Positions 16,816 through 27,861 are shown, numbered from the stretch's first letter. The stretch: DNA of 47,551 bases from Pseudomonas morbosilactucae (GCF_023241715.1 NZ_JALQCW010000091.1:1-47551), one strand, 5' to 3'. Notes: generated by a model not told the origin, from the letters alone. A program made the numbers and translations.

Positions 16816-17706
16816 ATGACTGCCGATGCTTCGATTCGCATCATCGAGCCGCCACCGTCCCGTGGCCAATTGCTCTACGACGGTATTCGCAGCCTGCGCA
16901 AGCCCGCGCTGGACGCACCGCCCACGCTGCCGACGGAGCGCCTGGTGCGCCCGGCGGTGGAATTGCAGGCCGGGGAGATCGCCCGTTACGCCCAGGCTTG
17001 CGGTTTTCGCCGGGAGCACGGGGTGCCGCTGGCCTTTCCCCATGTCTTGGCGTTCCCCCTGCACCTGTTGCTGCTCACCCGGCGCAGCTTTCCCTATCCG
17101 GCCAGCGGCATGGTCCATTTGGCCAATCGCATCCGCCAGTACCAACGCTTGGAAGAGGGCCAGGCCCTGCGCCTGGAAGTGTGCGCCGAACGTTGGCTGG
17201 CCCACCCCAAGGGCCAGGCCCTGTCGATTGCCACCCGGGCCCACAGCGGCGGCGGCCTGGTCTGGGAAAGCGCCAGCCTGTATTTGCGCCGTGGCGTGAG
17301 CCAGCCCATCGGTGAGCCGTGGCAAGGCTCGCTGCCGATGGACGAGCAGACGTTGGTGCGCACGCAGCGCTGGAGCCTGGGCGGCGATCTGGGGCGACGT
17401 TTTGCCCACGTCAGTGGCGACTTCAACCCGATCCACACCTCGTGGCTCGGTGCGCGCCTGTTCGGTTTTCGCCGGCCCATCGCCCACGGCATGTGGACCC
17501 TGGGCCGGGCCCTGGCGGCCCAGCAACCGCCCCATCCCTTGGCGGCGGCCGAGCTGGACTGCGAGTTCAAACTGCCGATTTTCCTGCCGGCAGCCGTGAC
17601 CTTGTGGAACCGCTTGCCCGACGGCCCGCGCCATGAATTTGAAGTGCGCAACCACACAGGGGACCAACCCCATATGCGCGGCTTATTGATCTGGGGAGCT
17701 CGCTGA
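16816..17706 (+). CDS. MaoC-type (R)-specific enoyl-CoA hydratase
   Basis: A 296-residue hot-dog-fold hydratase. The C-terminal half carries the hydratase-2 signature HVSGDFNPIHTSWLGARLFG followed by RPIAHGMW, with Asp and His as catalytic residues. The N-terminal half (about 1-180) looks like a degenerate second hot-dog domain, as in double-hot-dog MaoC proteins. It would hydrate trans-2-enoyl-CoA to (R)-3-hydroxyacyl-CoA, which fits the FabG-type partner encoded just upstream. Its stop TGA shares one base with the ATG of the thiolase, so the two are probably co-translated. Substrate chain length cannot be read from the sequence. Confidence 0.85.
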   Translation: MTADASIRIIEPPPSRGQLLYDGIRSLRKPALDAPPTLPTERLVRPAVELQAGEIARYAQACGFRREHGVPLAFPHVLAFPLHLLLLTRRSFPYPASGMVHLANRIRQYQRLEEGQALRLEVCAERWLAHPKGQALSIATRAHSGGGLVWESASLYLRRGVSQPIGEPWQGSLPMDEQTLVRTQRWSLGGDLGRRFAHVSGDFNPIHTSWLGARLFGFRRPIAHGMWTLGRALAAQQPPHPLAAAELDCEFKLPIFLPAAVTLWNRLPDGPRHEFEVRNHTGDQPHMRGLLIWGAR

Positions 17707-19004
17707 TGACCGAGTACAGCTTCAATCCGGCGCCGGTGCGTCGGGTGGCGATCCTGGGCGGCAACCGGATTCCGTTTGCCCGTTCCAATACCCAATACGC
17801 CCATGACAGCAACCAGGACCTGCTGGTGGCGGCGCTGCAAGGCCTGGTGGACCGTTTCGGCCTGTCGGGCCAGCGCCTGGGGGAGTTTGCCGCGGGGGCG
17901 GTGATCAAGCATTCCCGGGATTTCAACCTGGCCCGGGAAAGCCTGCTGTCCACCACCCTGTCGCCGCAGACCCCAGCCTACGATGTGCAGCAGGCTTGCG
18001 GCACCGGGCTTGAGGCGGCGCTGCTGGTGGCCAACAAGATCGCCCTGGGGCAGATCGACGTCGGGATTGCCGGCGGGGCCGATACCACCTCCGACGCGCC
18101 CATCGGCATCAACGAGGGCCTGCGTCGCGCCTTGCTCCAGGCCAACCGCGCCAAGGGCACCGGCAACAAGCTGCGCAGCCTGCTCAAGGTGCGCCCGGGG
18201 ATGTTGTTCAAACCCCTGTTGCCGCGCAATGGCGAACCGCGCACTGGCCTGTCCATGGGCGAGCACTGCGAAGCCATGGCCCAGCGCTGGCAGATCAAGC
18301 GCCTGGCCCAGGACGAGTTGGCCCTCAATAGCCATCGTCGCCTGGACGCGGCTTACCGGCGCGGGTTTTTCGACGACCTGATCAGCCCCTATCGCGGCCT
18401 CAGTCGCGACAACAATCTGCGCGCCGATGCCAGCCTGGAAAAACTCGCTGGCCTGGGCCCGGCCTACGACCGCCAGCACGGCACCCTGACCGCCGGCAAT
18501 TCGACGCCGCTCACCGATGGTGCCTCGGTGGTGCTGCTGGCCAGCGAAGAGTGGGCAGCGGCCCACCAGTTGCCGGTGCTGGCGTACCTGCGCACCGGAG
18601 AAACCGCCGCGGTGAACTTTGTCGATGGCAGCGAAGGGCTGTTGATGGCCCCGGCCTATGCGGTGCCACGGATGCTCGCCCGGGAAGGCCTGGGCCTCAA
18701 GGATTTTGATTTCTACGAGATCCACGAAGCCTTTGCCGCCCAGGTGCTGTGCACCCTCAAGGCCTGGGAAGACCCCGACTACTGCCGCGAGCGCCTGGGC
18801 CTGGAGGGCGCGCTGGGCAGCCTCGACCGCGACAAACTCAACGTCAACGGCGGCTCCCTGGGCTGTGGGCACCCGTTTGCTGCCACCGGTGGGCGTTTGC
18901 TCGCAAGCCTGGCCAAGGCGATCCATGAGCGTGGCGGCGGGCGTGGGCTGATTTCAGTCTGTGCAGCCGGCGGGCTGGGCATCACCGCCATTGTCGAAAA
19001 ATAA
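17706..19004 (+). CDS. FadI-like acetyl-CoA C-acyltransferase (thiolase)
   Basis: A 432-residue thiolase that cleaves 3-oxoacyl-CoA with CoA to acetyl-CoA and a shortened acyl-CoA. The nucleophilic Cys is in QQACGTGLEAA (near residue 98), the active-site His in FYEIHEAFAAQ and GCGHPFAATGG, and the second Cys in SVCAAGGLGI near the C-terminus. The GHPFAATGGR form resembles the FadI or trifunctional-protein type more than FadA. Its ATG overlaps the MaoC stop by one base. It completes the spiral FadE, MaoC, FabG, thiolase encoded in this run. Confidence 0.9.
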   Translation: MTEYSFNPAPVRRVAILGGNRIPFARSNTQYAHDSNQDLLVAALQGLVDRFGLSGQRLGEFAAGAVIKHSRDFNLARESLLSTTLSPQTPAYDVQQACGTGLEAALLVANKIALGQIDVGIAGGADTTSDAPIGINEGLRRALLQANRAKGTGNKLRSLLKVRPGMLFKPLLPRNGEPRTGLSMGEHCEAMAQRWQIKRLAQDELALNSHRRLDAAYRRGFFDDLISPYRGLSRDNNLRADASLEKLAGLGPAYDRQHGTLTAGNSTPLTDGASVVLLASEEWAAAHQLPVLAYLRTGETAAVNFVDGSEGLLMAPAYAVPRMLAREGLGLKDFDFYEIHEAFAAQVLCTLKAWEDPDYCRERLGLEGALGSLDRDKLNVNGGSLGCGHPFAATGGRLLASLAKAIHERGGGRGLISVCAAGGLGITAIVEK

Positions 19005-19023
19005 AAACCACAAGGAGACTGCC

Positions 19024-20727
19024 ATGAGTGTCGTGAGCCTGCACCCCGCCGAGCGCATCTGGCTGAAGGCCTACCGGGCCGGCGTGCCCACGGATATTGA
19101 AGCCGATATCGACCGTTATCCGTCGCTGCGCGAGGTGTTTCTCGAACACGTGGACAAGTACCGCCAGCGCGTGGCTTACGTCAGCATTGGCACCGAGATG
19201 GGCTACGACCAGTGGCAGAGCCGGGCCTTCGCGTTCGCGGCCTGGCTGCAATCCAAAGGGGTGAAGAAGGGCGATCGGGTGGCGTTGATGATGCCCAACT
19301 GCCTGCAATACCCAATCTGCCTGTTCGGCACCCTGTTGATCGGCGCGGTGGTGGTCAACGTCAACCCGCTGTACACCGCCCACGAACTGCGGCACCTGCT
19401 CAAGGACAGCGGCGCGCAGACCGTGGTGATCTTCGAGAACTTCGCCCACGCCCTGGAACAGGCACTGCCCGGCAGCGCCCTGAAGAACATCGTGGTGGCG
19501 GCCATTGGTGACCTGCTGGGGCCCTTCAAGGGCGCGGCGCTGAATTTTGTGCTGCGCCATGTGCAGAAACAGGTGCCGCGTTTCAAACTGCCTGGGGCCA
19601 TTCGCTTTCCGGCGATGCTCAAGCAGGCCGGGGTGCTGGAGTACCGCCAGGTCGAGTTGAAACACGACGACATCGCCTTCCTGCAATACACCGGCGGCAC
19701 CACCGGCGACGCCAAGGGCGCCATGCTCACTCACCGCAACATCCTCGCCAACCTGATGCAGGCCAAGGCCTGGGTCGGCGATCAACTGGACGAGAACCGG
19801 CAGGAAACCAACGTCACCTTGCTGCCGCTGTACCACGTGCTGTCGCTGACGGTGAACTGCCTGATGTTTATGTGCCTGGGCGGACGCAACATCCTGATCG
19901 CCAACCCCCGGGACGTGAAGCGGGTGCAGATGATCCTGCGCAAGGAAAAATTCAGCGGCATCGTCGGGGTCAACACCCTGTTCAACGGCTTGCTGGAGAA
20001 CGAGGCGTTTCGTAACCGGGATTTTTCCGACCTGAAACTGGCCATCGCTGGCGGCATGGCCACCCACACGGCGGTGGCCCGACGCTGGAAGGAGGTGACC
20101 GGGTTGCCGATCGTCGAGGGTTATGGCCTGACTGAATGCTCACCGGTGGTGAGCATCAGCCCGATCGACATTTCCCGCCTGCGGGACACGGACTTCACTG
20201 GCACCATCGGTGTGCCGCTGCCTTCGACCTGGGTGCGCTTTGTGCGTGAGGACGGCGAGCTGGCCGAGTTGGGGGAGGAAGGGGAGTTGCAGGTGCGCGG
20301 GCCTCAGGTGATGAAGGGCTACTGGCAGCGGCCGGATGAGACGGCACAAGTGCTGGACCGCCACGGTTGGCTCTCCACCGGGGATATTGGGGTCATGAAC
20401 GAACAGGGTTTCATTCGCTTGGTGGACCGCAAGAAAGACATGATCCTGGTCTCGGGTTTCAACGTGTACCCGAACGAGATCGAAGATGTGGTGGCCTTGC
20501 ACCCTGGCGTGGCCGAAGTGGCGGCGATTGGCGTGGAAGATGGGGTCAGCGGCGAGAAAGTGAAGATTTTCGTGGTGCGCAAAGACCCCTCGCTGACCCA
20601 GGAGCAACTGCTGGCCCACTGCCGTGAATACCTCACGGGCTACAAGGTGCCGCGCTACGTGGAATTCCGCAGCGAAGAGCTGCCCAAGACCACCGTGGGC
20701 AAGGTCCTGCGCCGCGCCCTGCGCTGA
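19024..20727 (+). CDS. fadD: Long-chain acyl-CoA synthetase FadD
   Basis: A 567-residue AMP-forming ligase that activates fatty acids to acyl-CoA. The P-loop motif YTGGTTGDAKGAMLTH is near residue 222, the adenylate-binding VEGYGLTECSPVV near 360-372 and the GDIGVMNEQGFIRLVDRKKD segment near 455. The closing KVPRYVEF...PKTTVGKVLRR holds the catalytic Lys. The ATG at 19024 follows AAGGAG with good spacing; an in-frame ATG at 18961 lies inside the thiolase gene. It is the last gene of the run and would feed acids formed from alkanes or esters into FadE. Pseudomonads carry several FadD paralogues, so this one may be specialised. Confidence 0.9.
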   Translation: MSVVSLHPAERIWLKAYRAGVPTDIEADIDRYPSLREVFLEHVDKYRQRVAYVSIGTEMGYDQWQSRAFAFAAWLQSKGVKKGDRVALMMPNCLQYPICLFGTLLIGAVVVNVNPLYTAHELRHLLKDSGAQTVVIFENFAHALEQALPGSALKNIVVAAIGDLLGPFKGAALNFVLRHVQKQVPRFKLPGAIRFPAMLKQAGVLEYRQVELKHDDIAFLQYTGGTTGDAKGAMLTHRNILANLMQAKAWVGDQLDENRQETNVTLLPLYHVLSLTVNCLMFMCLGGRNILIANPRDVKRVQMILRKEKFSGIVGVNTLFNGLLENEAFRNRDFSDLKLAIAGGMATHTAVARRWKEVTGLPIVEGYGLTECSPVVSISPIDISRLRDTDFTGTIGVPLPSTWVRFVREDGELAELGEEGELQVRGPQVMKGYWQRPDETAQVLDRHGWLSTGDIGVMNEQGFIRLVDRKKDMILVSGFNVYPNEIEDVVALHPGVAEVAAIGVEDGVSGEKVKIFVVRKDPSLTQEQLLAHCREYLTGYKVPRYVEFRSEELPKTTVGKVLRRALR

Positions 20728-20730
20728 ACC

Positions 20731-20762
20731 GATGCCGCCGCCGGCCCGTGCCGGCGGCGTGT
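20731..20762. terminator. Hairpin between convergent fadD and paaZ
   Basis: A perfect 9-bp stem GCCGCCGGC/GCCGGCGGC with a CCGT loop lies at 20737-20758, between two converging genes. It has no clear T run on either side, so it is a probable but not textbook bidirectional terminator. Confidence 0.5.
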
Positions 20763-20767
20763 TGCGG

Positions 20768-22822
<2,055 letters not shown>

Positions 22823-22877
22823 CGGGGTACTCCGGAAAATAAGGGCGCGCCGCCCGACAGGCGACGCCGGTCGAGGG

Positions 22878-24122
22878 TTACCAAAGGGCCAGGGTGTAGC
22901 CGAGGATCAGGCGGTTTTCGTCGATCGCGGTGTTCAAGCCGTTGCCGGAACGGAAGGTCAGGTTGCGCCAGCGGATGCTCACGTCCTTGAACACGCCGCT
23001 CTGGATCACGTAGGTGATGTCGGTGTCGCGTTCCCGTTCGCGGCCGTTGTCCACGGTGCCGGCCTTGACGTGGCGGCCGTCGGTGTAGCGGGTCATGAAG
23101 GTCAGGCCGGGAACGCCCTGGGCGGCGAAGTCGTAGTCGTAACGCAGTTGCCAGGAGTCTTCGTCGGTGCGGGTGTAGGTGTTGTAGGTCACCAGGTTGA
23201 CCACGTACGGGTCGCCGCCGTTGAGGAATGGAAAGGCGCTGTCGCCTGACAGTTGTTGCCAGGTGGCGCTGACTTTGTGGGCGCCGTGGGCCAGGGTGAA
23301 CAGGCTGTTGAAGTTGCGGTTGTCGATGCGCCCGGCACGTTCGGCGCCGTCGCCCCGGCTGTCGAAGTAGCGCAGGTCGCTGCGCAGACTGAAGCCGTTG
23401 CCCAGGGGCTGGGTGTGCACCAGGCCGACAAATTGTTGGCGATAGATCTGGTCGAGCTTGCCGTAGTAGTAGCTCAGGCTCAGTTGCGGGGTGAAGGCGT
23501 AGCTGCCACCGGCGAAGTCGAAGTGATCGCTGCGGGCGGCGCCGTAGCCGATGTCGTCATTGCTGGAGGAGTCCCGCAGGTTGGCCTCGGTCAGGCGCCC
23601 GGCGTTCACGGTCAGGCCGCTGATGTCCTGGCTGGTCAGCAGGCCGCCCTGGAAGGTCGAGCCCAGCAGGCGGGTGTCGTTGTAGGTGGCCACCGGCAGC
23701 AGGGGTTGCAGGGTGCCGAGCTTGAGCACGCTCTTGCCGAGGCGGACTTTGCCGGTCAGGCCCAGTTCGCTGAATTCGTCCGCCGGCTCATGGCTGTTTG
23801 GGCCGTAGGGCAGCAGGCCGGTGCCGCGCCGGTCCGGGCTGGAGTCGAGCTTGAGGCCCAGTTCGCCGAGGGCGTCCAGGCCGAAGCCCAGGGTGCCTTC
23901 GGTGAAGCCGGAAGTGAGGCGGGCGGTAAAGCCCTGGGCCCATTCTTCGGCCTTGGACTGGGGGGCGTTGTCCTGGCGAAAATCGCGATTGAGGTAGTGG
24001 TTGCGCAGTTCCAGGCGCGCGCTGCTGTCGCTGATGAAGTCGGCCTGGGCACTGCCGGCCAGCAACGGCAGGCCGGAGGCGGTGAGCAGCGAAAGCAGTG
24101 TTTTACAGGTGGTCGGGTTCAT
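22878..24122 (-). CDS. phaK: OprD-family outer-membrane porin, PhaK type
   Basis: A 414-residue outer-membrane porin. The signal peptide runs to about residue 28 (LLSLLTASGLPLLAGSAQA) and the mature part starts DFISDSSARLELRNHYLNRDF, typical of OprD-family channels. The conserved QEWAQGF-like segment reads EEWAQGFTARLTSGFTEG. The chain ends in a strand with aromatic residues (ILGYTLALW). PhaK is the name of the phenylacetate porin in P. putida U, found at the same place beside the permease. The start is the ATG at 24122; a longer in-frame reading into the permease gene is not real. Confidence 0.85.
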   Translation of the reverse strand: MNPTTCKTLLSLLTASGLPLLAGSAQADFISDSSARLELRNHYLNRDFRQDNAPQSKAEEWAQGFTARLTSGFTEGTLGFGLDALGELGLKLDSSPDRRGTGLLPYGPNSHEPADEFSELGLTGKVRLGKSVLKLGTLQPLLPVATYNDTRLLGSTFQGGLLTSQDISGLTVNAGRLTEANLRDSSSNDDIGYGAARSDHFDFAGGSYAFTPQLSLSYYYGKLDQIYRQQFVGLVHTQPLGNGFSLRSDLRYFDSRGDGAERAGRIDNRNFNSLFTLAHGAHKVSATWQQLSGDSAFPFLNGGDPYVVNLVTYNTYTRTDEDSWQLRYDYDFAAQGVPGLTFMTRYTDGRHVKAGTVDNGRERERDTDITYVIQSGVFKDVSIRWRNLTFRSGNGLNTAIDENRLILGYTLALW

Positions 24123-24145
24123 TGTTGTTATTCCCTGTCTTGCAA

Positions 24146-25792
24146 TCAGTGTTTGCTGGCGCTGGAAGCGCCGATGCCGGTCATCGAACGGATGAACTGC
24201 GCCAGGTAGCGTCCGCGCTCCAGGGCGGCCCGGGGCGAGGTGTCGGTGACCGAGAACAGCCAGGCACAGAAAAACGCCAGGCTCATGGAGAACAGCGCTG
24301 GGTTGGAGTAGGGGAACAGGGCTTTGTCGTGGTGCAGCACGTTGACCCAGACCGCCGGGCTCAGCACCAGCAAGACGATGGCCGAGACCAGCCCGGCCAT
24401 GCTGCCGCTGACCGCGCCACGGGTGGTCAGGCCTTTCCAGAACATCGACAGGAACAGCACCGGGAAGTTGACCGAGGCGGCAATCGCCAGCACCAGCCCG
24501 GAGAGGAAGGCGATGTTCTGCGACTCGAACAGCAAGCCGAGGATGATCGCCAGTACGCCGATGCACAGGGTGGCGATCCGCGACACGCGCATTTCCTGTT
24601 GCTCGCTGGCCTGGCCTTTGCGGATCACGCAGGCATACAGGTCGTGGGACACCGCCGAGGCGCCGGACAGCGCCAGCCCGGCCACCACTGCAAGGATGGT
24701 GGCGAAGGCCACTGCCGAGATAAAGCCGAGGAACAGGTTGCCGCCCACGGCCTGGGCCAGGTGCACGGCGATCATGTTGCCGCCGCCGATGATCGCGCCG
24801 CTGGCATCGCGGAAGCTCGGGTCGGTGCCGACCATGACGATGGCGCCAAAGCCGACGATGATCAGCAGCAGGTAGAAGTAGCCGATAAAGCCAGTGGCGT
24901 AGAACACGCTTTTACGGGCTTCCTTGGCGTCGCTGACGGTGAAGAAACGCATCAGGATATGGGGCAGGCCGGCGGTGCCGAACATCATGCCCAACCCCAG
25001 GGAAATGGCGTCGATGGGGTTCGACAGCAAACCGCCGGGGGCCATGATCGCGTTGCCTTTGGCGTGCACGGCAGCGGCCCCGGCGAACATTGCCTCGGTG
25101 CTGAAGCCGAAATGCTTGAGCACCATGAACGCCATGAAGCTGGTGCCGAACAGCAGCATCACCGCCTTGATGATCTGCACCCAGGTGGTGGCGAGCATGC
25201 CGCCGAAGGTCACGTAAAACACCATCAGCACGCCCACCAGCATCACGGCGTAGAGGTAGCTGATGCCGAACAGCAGCTCGATCAGCTTGCCGGCGCCGAC
25301 CATCTGCGCCACCAGGTACATCAGGGCCACGGTCAAGGTGCCGAAGGCCGAGGTCAGGCGCACCGGGGTCTGTTCCAGGCGGTAGGACACCACGTCGGCA
25401 AAGGTGTACTTACCCAGGTTGCGCAGGCGCTCGGCGATCAGGAACAGGATGATCGGCCAGCCGGCCAGCACCCCCAGTGCATACAGCAGGCCGTCGTAGC
25501 CGTTGAGGAACATCATCGCCGAGATGCCGAGGAAGGACGCCGCGGAAATCATGTCGCCGGCAATCGCCAGGCCGTTCTGGAAGCCGGTCATGCCGCCGCC
25601 GGCGGTATAGAAATCACTGGCCGAGCGGGTGCGCAAGGCGGCCCAGCGGGTGACGCCGAGGGTAAACAGCACGAACACCAGGAACATGCCGATGGCGTTC
25701 CAGTTCAAGGGTCGGCTGCTGCCTTCGGCGGCCATGGCCAGGTCGGTGGCCAACAGGCCGGGCAGGAGGAACCACGCGCTCAGGGCTTTCAT
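24146..25792 (-). CDS. paaL: Sodium:solute symporter, probable phenylacetate permease
   Basis: A 548-residue inner-membrane protein of the SSS family, close in form to acetate permease ActP. A signal-like segment (LLPGLLATDLAMAAE) precedes about thirteen hydrophobic helices. Family landmarks include SASDFYTAGGGMTGFQNGLAIAGD near residue 60 and AFATILAVVAGLALSGASAVSHD near 365. Its ATG at 25792 overlaps the stop of the DUF485 gene by 4 bases. It lies inside the paa unit next to the porin, so phenylacetate uptake (PhaJ of P. putida U) is the likely role. The symbol follows common usage and could differ between strains. Confidence 0.85.
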   Translation of the reverse strand: MKALSAWFLLPGLLATDLAMAAEGSSRPLNWNAIGMFLVFVLFTLGVTRWAALRTRSASDFYTAGGGMTGFQNGLAIAGDMISAASFLGISAMMFLNGYDGLLYALGVLAGWPIILFLIAERLRNLGKYTFADVVSYRLEQTPVRLTSAFGTLTVALMYLVAQMVGAGKLIELLFGISYLYAVMLVGVLMVFYVTFGGMLATTWVQIIKAVMLLFGTSFMAFMVLKHFGFSTEAMFAGAAAVHAKGNAIMAPGGLLSNPIDAISLGLGMMFGTAGLPHILMRFFTVSDAKEARKSVFYATGFIGYFYLLLIIVGFGAIVMVGTDPSFRDASGAIIGGGNMIAVHLAQAVGGNLFLGFISAVAFATILAVVAGLALSGASAVSHDLYACVIRKGQASEQQEMRVSRIATLCIGVLAIILGLLFESQNIAFLSGLVLAIAASVNFPVLFLSMFWKGLTTRGAVSGSMAGLVSAIVLLVLSPAVWVNVLHHDKALFPYSNPALFSMSLAFFCAWLFSVTDTSPRAALERGRYLAQFIRSMTGIGASSASKH

Positions 25793-26097
25793 TGGGCGCA
25801 CTCCTGCTTGAGCTTTTCGTTCAGCGGGTCGATCACGTGGTTGGCGCGGTACACATAGAAGCCGGTGAGGGCAAAGGCCAGCAGCACGATCACCACGCCC
25901 ACCAGCATGCCGACCGTGGTCACGCCACCACTCAGGGACTGGCCCAGGGTGCTGGGGGAGAAGGCCACCAGCAGCACAAAGCCGTAGTAGATCACCAGCA
26001 TGGCCAGGGTCAGGGACCAATAGAGGTTCTGTTTGCGGCGCACCAGCTGGACGAAGTCCGGGTGCTGACTGATCTGTTGTATGTCTTGCGGGGTCAT
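25789..26097 (-). CDS. DUF485 membrane protein
   Basis: A 102-residue protein with two membrane helices, at about 27-48 (LYWSLTLAMLVIYYGFVLLVAF) and 60-85 (TVGMLVGVVIVLLAFALTGFYVY). The family (YjcH in E. coli) regularly precedes ActP-type symporters and is thought to be an accessory subunit; its exact role is not known. It overlaps the symporter gene by 4 bases (ATGA), a sign of translational coupling and probably of a complex. It is separated from paaE by a 120-base gap carrying a REP-like element. Confidence 0.85.
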   Translation of the reverse strand: MTPQDIQQISQHPDFVQLVRRKQNLYWSLTLAMLVIYYGFVLLVAFSPSTLGQSLSGGVTTVGMLVGVVIVLLAFALTGFYVYRANHVIDPLNEKLKQECAQ

Positions 26098-26188
26098 GGC
26101 GGCGCTCTCTGGGTGTTGTTTTTGTTGTGGGGCGTAGAACGTTGCAGGTGTTGCTGCGGTGCACGTGGGACGTTGAGTGACGGGTAAA

Positions 26189-26210
26189 ACGCTGGCAAGC
26201 CAGCGCCTGC
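26189..26210. repeat. Solitary REP-like element inside the paa unit
   Basis: A 22-base element with the dyad GCTGGC-AA-GCCAGC followed by GCCTGC matches the inverted REP arm at the left end of the window at about 18 of 22 positions. It lies in the only sizeable gap between paaE and the transport genes. It may form a stabilising or attenuating hairpin between the catabolic and transport parts. Confidence 0.5.
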
Positions 26211-26217
26211 GCAGGGC

Positions 26218-27294
26218 TTAGAGTTGGTCGAAGTCGAGGACGACTTTGTCGCTCACCGGGTAGGCCTGGCACGACAGCACATAGCCGGCGGCCACTTCGT
26301 AGTCTTCCAGGGCGTGGTTGCTGTCCATGTCCACTTCGCCCTCGATGACTTTGCATTTGCAGGTGGAACAGACCCCGGCCTTGCACGAGTAGGGCAGCTC
26401 GGCGCCCTGGGCATTGCCGGCATCGAGGATGCTGCTGGTGTTGCGCGGCAGGTCGAAGGCCAGGGCCCGACCGTCGCTGATCACGGTGATCTGGCTGACC
26501 GCTGCGTCCAGTTGCCGTGCGGCTTCCCGGGCCTCGCGCTTGTGTTCGCTGCCAGCGGCGGCAAACAGCTCGAAGTGGATGCGTTCGGCGGGCATGCCGC
26601 TGGCCTTGAGGCTGTCGCGCACGCTTTCGGTCATCGCCTGCGGCCCGCAGATAAAGGCCGCGTCCAGGGCCTTGACGTCGAGCCAGCGGGAGAACAGCTG
26701 CTGGCATTTCTCGGCGTTGATCCGGCCGTTGTAGAGGTCGATGTCCTGTTGCTCGCGGCTGAACACAAAGATCAGGTTGAGGCGTTGCAGGTAGCGGTTC
26801 TTCAGGTCTTCCAGCTGTTCGCGAAACAGCGCGCTGGAGCTGGAGCGGTTGCCGTAAAGCAGGGTCACGCGGCTGTTGGGCTCGGTTTGCAGGGTGGTCT
26901 TGATGATCGACAGGATCGGCGTGATGCCGCTGCCCGCGGCCACGGCCAGGTAGTGGCCGTGACGGCTCGGGTCCAGTTCGACATGGAAGTGCCCGGCAGG
27001 GGGCATCACCTCCAGTTGGTGGCCGGGCTTGAGCTGTTCGTTGGCAAAGGCCGAGAAACGCCCACCGGCCACGCGCTTGATCGCGATGCGCAACTCGCCG
27101 TCGTTGACCCCGGTGCAGATGGAATAGGAGCGACGCACTTCTTCGCCGTCCATCAGGGTGCGCATCACCAGGTGTTGGCCCTGGGTGAAATGAAAGCGTT
27201 GTTGCAGGTGCTCGGGAATCTCGAAGGCGATCGATACCGCATCACGGGTTTCGCTGCGCACATCCTTGATGGTCAGGCTGTGGAATTGGCTCAT
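26218..27294 (-). CDS. paaE: PaaE, reductase of the phenylacetyl-CoA epoxidase
   Basis: A 358-residue NADPH-ferredoxin-type reductase that passes electrons to the PaaABC epoxidase. Residues 1-235 form a ferredoxin-NADP reductase module: the FAD-binding RRSYSICTG near 54-62, then AAGSGITPILSIIKTTL for NADP. The C-terminal plant-type 2Fe-2S domain has CKAGVCSTCKC with a distant fourth Cys in VLSCQAYP. It follows paaD by 33 bases. Known to work with PaaABC to form the ring 1,2-epoxide. Confidence 0.95.
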   Translation of the reverse strand: MSQFHSLTIKDVRSETRDAVSIAFEIPEHLQQRFHFTQGQHLVMRTLMDGEEVRRSYSICTGVNDGELRIAIKRVAGGRFSAFANEQLKPGHQLEVMPPAGHFHVELDPSRHGHYLAVAAGSGITPILSIIKTTLQTEPNSRVTLLYGNRSSSSALFREQLEDLKNRYLQRLNLIFVFSREQQDIDLYNGRINAEKCQQLFSRWLDVKALDAAFICGPQAMTESVRDSLKASGMPAERIHFELFAAAGSEHKREAREAARQLDAAVSQITVISDGRALAFDLPRNTSSILDAGNAQGAELPYSCKAGVCSTCKCKVIEGEVDMDSNHALEDYEVAAGYVLSCQAYPVSDKVVLDFDQL

Positions 27295-27327
27295 TGTGGT
27301 TCTCCCTCCAACACGGCAGATGGCCGG

Positions 27328-27861
27328 TCAGATGCACTTGAAATAGTCGAACGGTTCCAGGCAGTCGCGGCAGCGGTACAGGGCCTTGCAGGCGGTGGAA
27401 CCGAACTCACTGAGGCGTTCGGTGTGGGCGCTGCCGCACTGCGGGCACAGCACCTGTGGGCTTTCGCCCAACAGGCTGCGCTTGCTGCTACTGGCGGCCG
27501 GCGGCGCGATGCCATAGGCCCGCAGGCGTTCACGGCCGGTGTCGGTGATCCAGTCGGTGCTCCAGGCCGGGGTGAGGGTGCGCTGCAGGTGCGGGGCGCA
27601 GAACCCGGCCAGCTCCAGGGCGGCGCGGATGTCGCTTTCGATCACCTCGGTGGCCGGGCAGCCGGAATAGGTTGGGGTCACCACCACGTGCAGGTGGCCG
27701 TCGCGCCAGTCGAGGTCGCGGACGATGCCCAAGTCGACCACGCTGACCACCGGCACTTCCGGGTCCATGACCTGGTTCAGGGTCGCCCAGGCGGCATCCA
27801 GGTCGCCGGGCTGTGGGGCCCGGGCGCCCTGGTCGCTGGCGATCAGCTCACCAGGTCGCAT
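27328..27861 (-). CDS. paaD: PaaD, maturation factor of the phenylacetyl-CoA epoxidase
   Basis: A 177-residue DUF59/SufT-related protein. Residues 15-100 are the MIP18-like domain (LNQVMDPEVPVVSVVDLGIVRD and TYSGCPATEVIE). The C-terminus adds a cysteine-rich zinc-ribbon-like tail (CPQCGSAHTE, CKALYRC, CLEPFDYFKC). PaaD is not a subunit of the catalytic complex; it is thought to help assemble its metal or iron-sulfur centres. The start at 27861 overlaps the paaC stop by 14 bases, so the two are probably coupled. Longer in-frame readings into paaC are not supported. Confidence 0.93.
   Translation of the reverse strand: MRPGELIASDQGARAPQPGDLDAAWATLNQVMDPEVPVVSVVDLGIVRDLDWRDGHLHVVVTPTYSGCPATEVIESDIRAALELAGFCAPHLQRTLTPAWSTDWITDTGRERLRAYGIAPPAASSSKRSLLGESPQVLCPQCGSAHTERLSEFGSTACKALYRCRDCLEPFDYFKCI

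Noticed and set aside
12898..17673. A 1591-codon open frame on the minus strand across fadE, fabG and maoC
   Set aside because: It is antisense to four genes with clear motifs. Its product is a Gly/Gln/His/Arg-rich string with no domain, the usual shadow of GC-rich codon bias.
24098..25858. A 586-codon plus-strand frame opposite the symporter
   Set aside because: It is His/Gln/Gly-rich and antisense to a real membrane protein; no motif is visible.
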